This document shows positions 14,916-20,914 of a stretch of DNA of 20,914 nucleotides, one piece after another; position 1 is the first letter of the stretch; every line of letters starts with the position of its first letter. The stretch is from an uncultured Jeotgalicoccus sp. GTDB lineage: Bacteria > Bacillota > Bacilli > Staphylococcales > Salinicoccaceae. The stretch spans positions 1 through 20,914 of the forward strand of contig CANRKV010000008.1 in assembly GCA_947631305.1 (NCBI GenBank), written 5' to 3'. Below the pieces are notes generated by a model. The model worked only from the letters and a program-made list of their open reading frames with translations. It had not been told where the DNA came from and ran no database searches. The translations under genes and the position numbers were made by a program.

Positions 14916-15860
14916 ATGATCGAAATCGAGAAACCTAGAATTGAGACAGTAGAGGTATCGGAAGATTCTAAGTTTGGTAAGTTTGTTGTAGAACCTTTAG
15001 AAAGAGGTTATGGGACAACACTTGGGAACTCCTTGCGTCGCATTCTTTTATCATCATTACCAGGTGCGGCAGTTAAGACGATTGAAATAGAAAATGTACT
15101 TCATGAGTTTTCGACAATAGACAATGTTGTTGAAGACGTGACTACAATTATTACTAACCTCAAGAGCCTTGCTTTAAAAATCTATTCTGAAGAAGAAAAA
15201 ACTTTAGAAATTGATTTTAGCGGTGAAGGTGTGGTTACTGCAGCTGATATTACTCACGACAGTGATGTGGAAATTTTAAACAGAGACCTTAAGATTGCAA
15301 CAGTATCTAAAGGCGGAAGCTTGAAATTACGCATGACAGCAGATCGTGGCAGAGGATACACACTGGCAGACGGTAATAATAAAGCTGATATGCCAATTGG
15401 TGTAATTCCAATCGACTCTATCTATACACCGATAGAACGTGCGAATTATACTGTTGAAAATACACGTGTAGGACAAAGTACAAACTTCGATAAGCTCACT
15501 TTGGATGTATGGACTGATGGTTCACTTACTCCTCAGGAAGCAGTATCATTGGGTGCTAAAATTCTCACTGAACACTTAAACATTTTTGTCGGTCTTACTG
15601 ACGAAGCACAAAATGCTGAAATCATGATCGAGAAAGAAGAAGATCAGAAAGAGAAAGTACTTGAAATGTCTATTGAAGAACTTGACTTATCAGTACGTTC
15701 TTATAACTGTCTGAAACGCGCTGGTATTAACTCTGTTCAGGAACTTACTGATAAAACAGAAGCTGATATGATGAAAGTGCGTAATCTGGGACGTAAGTCA
15801 CTGGAAGAAGTTAAATTTAAACTTGAAGACCTTGATTTAGGTCTACGCAAAGAAGACTAG
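14916..15860 (+). CDS. rpoA: DNA-directed RNA polymerase subunit alpha
   Basis: RpoA, 314 residues, the scaffold of RNA polymerase. The N-terminal dimerisation domain shows GYGTTLGNSLRRILLSSLPG (about 31-50); the C-terminal domain (about 250-314), which binds UP elements and activators, shows YNCLKRAGINSVQELTDK and MKVRNLGRKSLEEV. The sequence looks close to staphylococcal RpoA. ATG 14916 is chosen over ATG 14907, because GGGAGGA ends at 14905, about 10 nt before the former but only one base before the latter. rplQ follows after 19 nt. Confidence 0.98.
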   Translation: MIEIEKPRIETVEVSEDSKFGKFVVEPLERGYGTTLGNSLRRILLSSLPGAAVKTIEIENVLHEFSTIDNVVEDVTTIITNLKSLALKIYSEEEKTLEIDFSGEGVVTAADITHDSDVEILNRDLKIATVSKGGSLKLRMTADRGRGYTLADGNNKADMPIGVIPIDSIYTPIERANYTVENTRVGQSTNFDKLTLDVWTDGSLTPQEAVSLGAKILTEHLNIFVGLTDEAQNAEIMIEKEEDQKEKVLEMSIEELDLSVRSYNCLKRAGINSVQELTDKTEADMMKVRNLGRKSLEEVKFKLEDLDLGLRKED

Positions 15861-15879
15861 TCATAAAGGAGGAGAAATA

Positions 15880-16278
15880 ATGGGTTACAGAAAACTTGGA
15901 CGTACATCAGACCAAAGAAAAGCAATGTTACGCGACTTAGCAACTTCATTAATCGTAAGTGAGCGCATCACTACTACTGAAGACCGTGCTAAAGAATTAC
16001 GTAAACTTGCAGACCGTTTAGTTACACTAGGTAAACGCGGTGACTTAGCAGCGAAAAGACGTGCTGGTCAAACTGTACGTAACGTAGAAATCATCAATGA
16101 AGATGGTTCAACAAGTTATGCACTTCAAAAATTATTTGAAGACATCGCTCCACGTTTCGCAGATCGTCAAGGCGGTTACACAAGCATCAAGAAGCTTGGA
16201 ACTCGTCGTGGTGACGGAGCTGAACTTGTAATTATCGAATTCGTAGAAGGCGCTCCAGTTACAACTGAAGAAGCGTAA
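15880..16278 (+). CDS. rplQ: 50S ribosomal protein L17
   Basis: L17, 132 residues, lies near the tunnel exit of the 50S subunit. MGYRKLGRTSDQRKAMLRDL, RITTTEDRAKELRKLADRLVTLG and GGYTSIKKLGTRRGDGAELVIIE are diagnostic. It extends about ten residues past the usual Firmicutes end (about 120-122) with an acidic GAPVTTEEA-type tail. AAAGGAGGAG precedes the ATG. It is the last gene before a 150-nt spacer that contains a strong terminator, so it likely ends the main ribosomal transcript. Confidence 0.97.
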   Translation: MGYRKLGRTSDQRKAMLRDLATSLIVSERITTTEDRAKELRKLADRLVTLGKRGDLAAKRRAGQTVRNVEIINEDGSTSYALQKLFEDIAPRFADRQGGYTSIKKLGTRRGDGAELVIIEFVEGAPVTTEEA

Positions 16279-16307
16279 ACTATAAAAGCAGAGTGAGTGT
16301 TATGATG

Positions 16308-16327
16308 GTGAGCCCGTAAGGGCTCAT
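16308..16327 (+). other. GC-rich hairpin downstream of rplQ
   Basis: TGAGCCC (16309-16315) and GGGCTCA (16320-16326) pair perfectly around a GTAA tetraloop of the GNRA class, with an additional G-T pair outside. No U-run follows, so by itself it is more likely a 3'-end stabiliser or pause site than a terminator. Confidence 0.65.
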
Positions 16328-16340
16328 TCGTCTAGCTCGA

Positions 16341-16402
16341 CGTATCCTGCAATATAAAAAAATCAGTGCGCGACTCTTATTGCAGGGTACGCGCTTTTTT
16401 TT
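16341..16402 (+). terminator. Rho-independent terminator at the end of the alpha operon
   Basis: Two overlapping stems are possible. The longer pairs 16341-16354 (CGTATCCTGCAATA) with 16378-16391 (TATTGCAGGGTACG), 14 pairs including one T-G. The shorter pairs GCGCG (16368-16372) with CGCGC (16390-16394) directly before eight T residues (16395-16402). The two share 16390-16391, so they compete. Either way the GC stem plus T8 is a good terminator. Confidence 0.85.
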
Positions 16403-16428
16403 ACATAAATTTTTAAAGGGGTGGAAAT

Positions 16429-17217
16429 ATGATTTCATTAAAAGATATTGCATTTAAATACCGGGCGGAAGAATCATATGCCCTGGATCATATCTCCATC
16501 CCTTTCAATGCGGGGGAATGGACTTCGATAATCGGGCATAACGGCTCGGGGAAAAGTACATTGGTAAAAATCATCATGGGCATTATTGAAGAATACGAAG
16601 GCGAAATTTACGTTGGCGATGAACTTTTAACTGATGAAAACAAGCAGATACTAAGACGTAAGTTTGCGATTGTCTTCCAGAATCCGGATAACCAGTTTGT
16701 CGGTGCAACAGTCGAAGATGATGTTGCATTCGGCCTTGAAAATCTGGGGCTCGGGCGGGAAGAAATGATCGAACGTACAGAGTATGCTCTCGGCCTCGTT
16801 AATATGCTTGAATTCCGTACACATGAACCCCACCGTCTGTCAGGCGGCCAGAAACAGAGAGTCGCAATTGCAGGTGCACTTGCGATGCAGCCGGAAGTAC
16901 TTATTTTGGATGAAGCGACATCAATGCTGGACCCGGCTGGCAGAAAAGAAGTGCTGGCTATTTTATGCAGACTGCACGAACAGCTGGATACAACGATTCT
17001 TTATATTACTCATGACCTAACAGAAATTGAACGGAGCGACAGAGTCATCGTGATGAACGGCGGCAGGATTGTCGGCGAGGGTTCAGTGGAAGAAGTATAC
17101 AGGGATAAAGAACTGCTGCAGGAAAGTAACTTAAAAGTACCGTATACAGTAGAGATTTCAGATGCACTGCTCGACGGTTCCTATGTGACACATGATGAAC
17201 TGGTGGTGCGGTTATGA
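16429..17217 (+). CDS. ecfA1: Energy-coupling factor transporter ATPase EcfA1
   Basis: EcfA1 (CbiO1, YbxA in B. subtilis), 262 residues, one of two ATPases that with EcfT power uptake of vitamins or metals through interchangeable S-components encoded elsewhere. Walker A is GHNGSGKST (36-44), the Q-loop Q84 lies in VFQNPDNQF, the ABC signature is LSGGQ (137-141), Walker B LILDE (158-162), and the switch histidine H195. A modest site, AAAGGGGTGG, precedes ATG 16429. The gene overlaps ecfA2 by 4 nt (ATGA). Codon choice is less biased than in the ribosomal genes, fitting lower expression after the terminator. Confidence 0.95.
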   Translation: MISLKDIAFKYRAEESYALDHISIPFNAGEWTSIIGHNGSGKSTLVKIIMGIIEEYEGEIYVGDELLTDENKQILRRKFAIVFQNPDNQFVGATVEDDVAFGLENLGLGREEMIERTEYALGLVNMLEFRTHEPHRLSGGQKQRVAIAGALAMQPEVLILDEATSMLDPAGRKEVLAILCRLHEQLDTTILYITHDLTEIERSDRVIVMNGGRIVGEGSVEEVYRDKELLQESNLKVPYTVEISDALLDGSYVTHDELVVRL

Positions 17218-18074
17218 CGATAAAGTTTACGGATGTAAATGTGTTTTATAACCGTAAGTCCCCATTCGAATACCTGGCGTTAAAAAATATAAATACGACA
17301 TTTGAATCGGGAAAGTTTTACGGACTGATCGGCCATACAGGCAGCGGTAAATCTACGCTGATTCAGACGATGAACGGCTTGATTCTGCCGAGCTCAGGCA
17401 CAGTGGAAACAGACGGCGTTGTACTGCAGAAGAAAACAAAGCAAAAGGTTATCCATCAGGCGAAAGCGAAAGTCGGGATGGTGTTTCAATTTCCGGAGCA
17501 CCAGCTGTTTGAAAGCACGGTACTGAAAGATGTTATGTTCGGGCCGATGAATATGGGAGTCAGTGAAGAAGCTGCGAGAGAAAAAGCGTGCTACTATCTG
17601 GATCTTCTTAATGTTCATGAATCACTGCTCGAGAAAAGTCCTTTTGAACTTTCAGGCGGGCAGATGAGAAAAGTTGCAATCGCAGGAATTCTTGCGATGG
17701 AACCGAGTATTTTAATACTGGACGAACCGACAGCAGGGCTGGACCCTGTAAGCCATGATGAAACGATGCAGCTGTTTTACGATGTATATAAAAAAATGGG
17801 CATTACAGTAATTTTAATTACACATGACATGAATGATGTCTTGGAGTTTACAGATGAAGTAAAAGTCATGGCTGAAGGACAGCTTGCCGGAGAAGGCGGG
17901 ACTGCTGATGTATTGACTGACAGTCATTTTATGGAACACTATAATCTCGAAGTTCCCCACGTGATTCAGCTCGTTCAGGATTTACACAAAAAAGGCACAG
18001 TATTAAACGGCACTCCAAAAAATACAGCTGAATTTATTGAGCTGTATGAGGACTGGAGGCGGAATAATGCTTAG
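17214..18074 (+). CDS. ecfA2: Energy-coupling factor transporter ATPase EcfA2
   Basis: EcfA2 (CbiO2, YbaE), 286 residues, the partner ATPase of EcfA1. Walker A is GHTGSGKST (40-48), the Q-loop region is VFQFPEHQLFE, the signature LSGGQMRKVAIAG and Walker B ILILDEPTAGLDP are intact, and ITHDMNDV carries the switch histidine. The longer C-terminal part (after about residue 230) is typical of EcfA2, which contacts EcfT. It begins by a 4-nt overlap with ecfA1 and ends 8 nt inside ecfT, so all three are translationally coupled. Confidence 0.95.
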   Translation: MTIKFTDVNVFYNRKSPFEYLALKNINTTFESGKFYGLIGHTGSGKSTLIQTMNGLILPSSGTVETDGVVLQKKTKQKVIHQAKAKVGMVFQFPEHQLFESTVLKDVMFGPMNMGVSEEAAREKACYYLDLLNVHESLLEKSPFELSGGQMRKVAIAGILAMEPSILILDEPTAGLDPVSHDETMQLFYDVYKKMGITVILITHDMNDVLEFTDEVKVMAEGQLAGEGGTADVLTDSHFMEHYNLEVPHVIQLVQDLHKKGTVLNGTPKNTAEFIELYEDWRRNNA

Positions 18075-18864
18075 TTCAATGCTGCTCGGCAGATATATCC
18101 CGGGAAATAGTATGATTCACAGACTGGACCCGAGATCGAAAATCCTAACTGTAATTTTATTTATGATTATCGTGTTCTTCGCGAATCACTGGCTCGGCTA
18201 CGGTTTGTTAATACTGTTTGTTCTGTCTATGACTAAACTGGCAGGCTTATCAATCAGATTTCTCTTTAACGGTTTAAAGCTGATTTTTATCCTGTTAATA
18301 TTTACGTTTCTGATGCATCTGTTCTTAACTAAAGGCGGGACAGTACTAATTGACGGCGGGTTCTTCACGATTGAATCAGAAGGACTTATTACCGGTGTTT
18401 ATATTACAATCCGGCTGATTCTACTCGTTGTGATTACGACGCTGATGACGCTGACAACGAGTCCGATTGAATTGACGGATGCGATTGAAAAACTGTGCAG
18501 GCCGCTGAAAGCATTAAAAGTGCCTGTGCATGAAATTGCGATGATGATGTCGATTTCATTAAGATTCATTCCAACGCTGATGGACGAAACAGAGAAAATA
18601 ATTAAAGCGCAGAGTGCACGCGGCTCGACGTTTATGACGGGTAATTTAAAACAGCGCATTAATGCGCTGGTACCGATATTCATTCCGCTCTTTATGTCTG
18701 CGTTTAAGCGTGCTGAAGAAATGGCCATTGCTATGGAAGTCAGAGGATATCAGGGTGAAGAGGGCCGGACGCACTACCGTCTTCTGTCCTGGGAAACACG
18801 GGATACGATGGCGCTTCTGGCGCTTGTATTATTCGGTGCATTATTACTATTTGTAAGGCAGTGA
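18067..18864 (+). CDS. ecfT: Energy-coupling factor transmembrane protein EcfT
   Basis: EcfT (YbaF), 265 residues, the membrane scaffold joining the EcfA1-EcfA2 pair to S-components. About five to six hydrophobic segments lie in the first half and at the end. The two coupling-helix signatures are seen: the ARG of QSARGSTF and the related VRG of MEVRGYQGE. I chose ATG 18067, with GGAGG at 18055-18059; a frame opening at 18037 lies wholly inside ecfA2. It overlaps ecfA2 by 8 nt. In B. subtilis this module occupies the same position after rplQ. Confidence 0.94.
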   Translation: MLSSMLLGRYIPGNSMIHRLDPRSKILTVILFMIIVFFANHWLGYGLLILFVLSMTKLAGLSIRFLFNGLKLIFILLIFTFLMHLFLTKGGTVLIDGGFFTIESEGLITGVYITIRLILLVVITTLMTLTTSPIELTDAIEKLCRPLKALKVPVHEIAMMMSISLRFIPTLMDETEKIIKAQSARGSTFMTGNLKQRINALVPIFIPLFMSAFKRAEEMAIAMEVRGYQGEEGRTHYRLLSWETRDTMALLALVLFGALLLFVRQ

Positions 18865-18869
18865 ACTTA

Positions 18870-19604
18870 ATGAGAGTTGCAGTAAATATTTCATATAACG
18901 GTCGGAACTTCAGCGGTTTTCAGTATCAGCATGATTTCAGGACTGTGCAGGGCACGATAGAAAAACAGCTGAAACGGATGCACAAAGAATTTACACGCAT
19001 TCATGCATCATCACGTACGGATGCAGGTGTACATGCTTTGGAGCAGTACTTTCATTTCGATACTCCGATAGACATACCGCCTGAAAAATGGAAATTCATT
19101 TTAAACAGAGCGATGCCGGATGATATACTGATTAATGACGTGCAAATTGCTCATGCCGGCTTTCATTCCCGTTTTGATGCGGTTGGGAAGACATACCGCT
19201 ATAAGGTCTACACAGGCACTAAAAATCCGTTTTACGACGGTTTGAAGACACATTACCCATACACGCTGGATATCGCAGCGATGGAACAGGCAATGCACCC
19301 GTTTATCGGAACACACGACTTTACGACGTTCTCCAGTGCCAAGGGGGAAATTAAAAATAAAGTACGGACGATTAAAGACTTTAAAGTAATCGAAACAAAC
19401 GACGGCTTTGAATTCGTAATTACCGGTACAGGCTTCCTGTATAACATGGTGCGTATCATTGCAGCATACGTGCTGGAATGCGGCAGAGGCATCAGAACGC
19501 CGGACACGCTGAATATGATTGCAGCAAAAGACAGAACAGTTATTCCTAAAACAGCACCGGCCGAAGGTCTTTATCTGGAAAAAGTATGGTATAAAAAGTT
19601 GTAA
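18870..19604 (+). CDS. truA: tRNA pseudouridine(38-40) synthase TruA
   Basis: TruA, 244 residues, converts uridines 38-40 of the tRNA anticodon stem-loop to pseudouridine. The catalytic aspartate is D51 in SSRTDAGVHA; VGKTYRYKVYTG, GTHDFTTFSSAKGE and FVITGTGFLYNMVRIIAAYVLE are typical. ATG 18870 gives the family-typical MRVAVNISYNG start, with TAAGG at 18854-18858 upstream. A GTG at 18861 overlapping the ecfT stop is possible and would add three residues. It lies 5 nt after ecfT, so it probably belongs to that transcript. rplM follows after a 177-nt spacer with its own promoter. Confidence 0.95.
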   Translation: MRVAVNISYNGRNFSGFQYQHDFRTVQGTIEKQLKRMHKEFTRIHASSRTDAGVHALEQYFHFDTPIDIPPEKWKFILNRAMPDDILINDVQIAHAGFHSRFDAVGKTYRYKVYTGTKNPFYDGLKTHYPYTLDIAAMEQAMHPFIGTHDFTTFSSAKGEIKNKVRTIKDFKVIETNDGFEFVITGTGFLYNMVRIIAAYVLECGRGIRTPDTLNMIAAKDRTVIPKTAPAEGLYLEKVWYKKL

Positions 19605-19621
19605 AAGTTGTCATGAAAACA

Positions 19622-19650
19622 TTGACTTTATGATGGTTCGATTATATAAT
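19622..19650 (+). promoter_or_regulatory. Sigma-A promoter of rplM-rpsI
   Basis: TTGACT (19622-19627) and TATAAT (19645-19650) are separated by exactly 17 nt, matching 5/6 and 6/6 of the consensus. It is the best promoter in the window. Transcription would begin near 19657. Confidence 0.85.
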
Positions 19651-19656
19651 AATTAA

Positions 19657-19767
19657 CGGTACATTTTTATATCCATCCATGATTAATAGGCCCCGGAAAC
19701 TTATTAGGATAATGAATATAAAAAGACAAAAACGACTAATTTAAAACGACAATATAGAACGAGATTT
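19657..19767 (+). promoter_or_regulatory. Probable L13-type autoregulatory leader of rplM-rpsI
   Basis: A rod-like fold can be drawn: an outer stem TTTTTATA (19664-19671) with TATAAAAA (19717-19724), a middle stem ATCC (19675-19678) with GGAT (19707-19710), and an inner stem TAATAGG (19684-19690) with CTTATTA (19700-19706), capped by CCCCGGAAA. A leader bound by L13 is known upstream of rplM in Bacilli, and position and size fit. No terminator is seen, so control would act on translation or stability. The identification is inferred, not aligned. Confidence 0.6.
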
Positions 19768-19781
19768 AGGAGGAAATTACT

Positions 19782-20219
19782 ATGGATCAAACGTTTATGG
19801 CTAATGAGTCAACTATCGAACGTAAATGGTTTGTTGTAGATGCAGCGGGTAAAACATTAGGTCGCTTATCTACAGAAGTAGCAACAATATTACGCGGGAA
19901 ACACAAACCAACTTTTACACCTCACGTAGATTCAGGTGATTACGTTATCGTAATCAACGCTAGTGAGATTGTATTAACAGGTAAAAAAGATTCACAAAAA
20001 ATCTACTACAGACACACAGGTCATGTTGGTGGAATCAAATCAGTATCAGCTGGTGAATTAAGAGACAAAAACCCAATGAGATTATTAGAAACTTCTATCA
20101 AAGGAATGTTACCTAAGAATCCATTAGGACGTAAACAAGGCAAAAAATTATTTGTATACGGTGGAGAGAACCATCCACACGTTGCACAACAACCTGTAAA
20201 CTACGAGTTACGTGGTTAA
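19782..20219 (+). CDS. rplM: 50S ribosomal protein L13
   Basis: L13, 145 residues, an early 23S rRNA-binding assembly protein. TIERKWFVVDAAGKTLGRLS, HVDSGDYVIVINASEIVLTGKK and the C-terminal GMLPKNPLGRKQGKKLFVYGG are diagnostic; the full length resembles staphylococcal L13. ATG 19782 has AGGAGGA at 19768-19774; an in-frame ATG at 19797 (MANEST) has no comparable site. It is the first gene of a two-gene operon with rpsI, with its own promoter and leader. Confidence 0.98.
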   Translation: MDQTFMANESTIERKWFVVDAAGKTLGRLSTEVATILRGKHKPTFTPHVDSGDYVIVINASEIVLTGKKDSQKIYYRHTGHVGGIKSVSAGELRDKNPMRLLETSIKGMLPKNPLGRKQGKKLFVYGGENHPHVAQQPVNYELRG

Positions 20220-20238
20220 GGACTAGGAGGGAAAACAT

Positions 20239-20631
20239 TTGGCTAAAGTAGAATATCAAGGAACTGGACGTCGTAAGCACTCAGTTGCACGTGTACGTTT
20301 AGTACCAGGTGAAGGTAAAGTAACAGTTAACGGACGCGACATGAGAGACTATCTCCCATTTGAAAGTTTAATCTTAGATTTAAGCCAGCCATTCGCAGTT
20401 ACAGAAACAGAAGGTAACTACGATGTATTGGTAAATGTTCACGGTGGTGGCTTCACAGGTCAGGCACAAGCAATCCGTCACGGTATTGCAAGAGCTTTAC
20501 TTGAAGCAGATCCAGAACACCGCGGAGCACTGAAAAGAGCTGGACTCTTAACACGTGACCCACGTATGAAAGAACGTTACAAATACGGCTTCAAAAAAGC
20601 CCGTCGTTCACCACAATTCTCAAAACGTTAA
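20239..20631 (+). CDS. rpsI: 30S ribosomal protein S9
   Basis: S9, 130 residues, in the 30S head; its C-terminal tail reaches P-site tRNA. KVEYQGTGRRKHSVARVRLVPG, VHGGGFTGQAQAIRHGIARALLE and the RRSPQFSKR tail ending in the conserved Lys-Arg are diagnostic. It starts at TTG 20239, with AGGAGGG ending about 7 nt before; no ATG upstream is in frame. rplM is 19 nt upstream. A strong terminator follows. Confidence 0.97.
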   Translation: MAKVEYQGTGRRKHSVARVRLVPGEGKVTVNGRDMRDYLPFESLILDLSQPFAVTETEGNYDVLVNVHGGGFTGQAQAIRHGIARALLEADPEHRGALKRAGLLTRDPRMKERYKYGFKKARRSPQFSKR

Positions 20632-20650
20632 TATACGTTTTATATATTGG

Positions 20651-20684
20651 AAAGCACTTCCCAGCAATGGGGAGTGCTTTTTTT
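20651..20684 (+). terminator. Rho-independent terminator after rpsI
   Basis: AAAGCACTTCCC (20651-20662) and GGGGAGTGCTTT (20669-20680) pair in a 12-bp stem with one T-G pair and an AGCAAT loop, followed by a T-run to 20684. It closes the rplM-rpsI operon. Confidence 0.95.
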
Positions 20685-20711
20685 GTCTAAATCAGTTTCA
20701 TCATCTATACT
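20683..20711 (+). promoter_or_regulatory. Candidate promoter of the FMN reductase gene
   Basis: TTGTCT (20683-20688) and TATACT (20706-20711) are separated by 17 nt, matching 4/6 and 5/6 of the sigma-A consensus. The -35 begins in the T-run of the rpsI terminator, so the next gene would be transcribed independently. Confidence 0.55.
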
Positions 20712-20750
20712 TTAAGTGTGTTAAAGATTAAAAGGAAGGATGATTTTAAT

Positions 20751-20914
20751 ATGACAAAAGTTGGTATTATAGTCGGAAGTCTTAGAAAAGAATCTGTCAC
20801 TAGAAAACTTGCTCAAAACGTCGCTGAATTATTCCCGTCCGAATATGAAACAGAATTTATTGATATCGGAGATTTACCTTTATATAACGAAGATATTGAT
20901 ACAGAAGCAGGTGC
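20751..20914 (+). CDS. NADPH-dependent FMN reductase family protein, 5' part
   Basis: Only the first 54 codons are in the window. The start MTKVGIIVGSLRKESVTRKL has the flavodoxin-like phosphate-binding pattern GSLRxxSxxxKL of NADPH-dependent FMN/azo reductases, and the following EFIDIGDLPLYNEDID matches the loop of the same family. Such enzymes reduce FMN, quinones or azo compounds with NAD(P)H in the cytoplasm; the true substrate cannot be known here. AAGGAAGGA ends about 10 nt before ATG 20751; an ATG at 20740 is in another frame. The frame is open to the window edge. Confidence 0.85.
   Translation, partial: MTKVGIIVGSLRKESVTRKLAQNVAELFPSEYETEFIDIGDLPLYNEDIDTEAG

Noticed and set aside
16380..16409. 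Possible promoter TTGCAG-N18-CATAAA before ecfA1
   Set aside because: Only 3/6 and 4/6 matches with non-optimal spacing, inside the terminator; not convincing.

Overview
The window is the S10-spc-alpha ribosomal protein supercluster of a low-to-moderate GC Gram-positive bacterium, with its flanks, and every gene is on the + strand. Protein sequences and order point to Staphylococcaceae. RpoA, RplM, RpsN type Z and the pbuG-like permease just upstream of rpsJ look staphylococcal. adk is followed directly by infA, with no methionine aminopeptidase gene (map) between them as Bacillus subtilis has. Somewhat divergent proteins suggest a relative such as Jeotgalicoccus, Salinicoccus, Nosocomiicoccus or Macrococcus rather than Staphylococcus aureus itself; the genus is inference.

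Layout. (1) 1-2164: a YczE-type membrane protein and a purine (NCS2/AzgA) permease, closed by an intrinsic terminator. (2) 2146-2366: a promoter overlapping that terminator, then a leader of about 185 nt before rpsJ. (3) 2367-13524: rpsJ, rplC, rplD, rplW, rplB, rpsS, rplV, rpsC, rplP, rpmC, rpsQ, rplN, rplX, rplE, rpsN, rpsH, rplF, rplR, rpsE, rpmD, rplO, secY, adk. Genes are spaced by mostly 14-35 nt, each with a strong Shine-Dalgarno, and a few overlap. (4) 13665-16278: infA, rpmJ, rpsM, rpsK, rpoA, rplQ, after a structured 140-nt gap. (5) 16279-16428: two hairpins including a strong terminator. (6) 16429-19604: ecfA1, ecfA2, ecfT (the shared energising module of ECF vitamin/metal transporters) and truA, translationally coupled. 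(7) 19622-20684: a near-consensus promoter, a structured leader resembling the Firmicutes L13 leader, rplM, rpsI and a terminator. (8) 20683-20914: a promoter overlapping that terminator and the 5' end of an NADPH-dependent FMN reductase family gene, cut by the window edge.

Together the genes make about half of the ribosomal proteins, translation initiation factor IF-1, the RNA polymerase alpha subunit, the protein-export channel and adenylate kinase, so ribosome assembly, transcription, secretion and adenylate balance are co-expressed. No intergenic stretch exceeds 300 nt; the longest is 294 nt (2073-2366). rpmD and rpmJ are short and easily missed.

I saw no mobile elements, CRISPR arrays, tRNA or rRNA genes, or convincing antisense genes. 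This is conserved core genome, and I do not see an undescribed system here. The points worth a second look are RNA-level: the S10 leader, the hairpin between rplB and rpsS, the structured gaps before infA and before ecfA1, and the L13-type leader.
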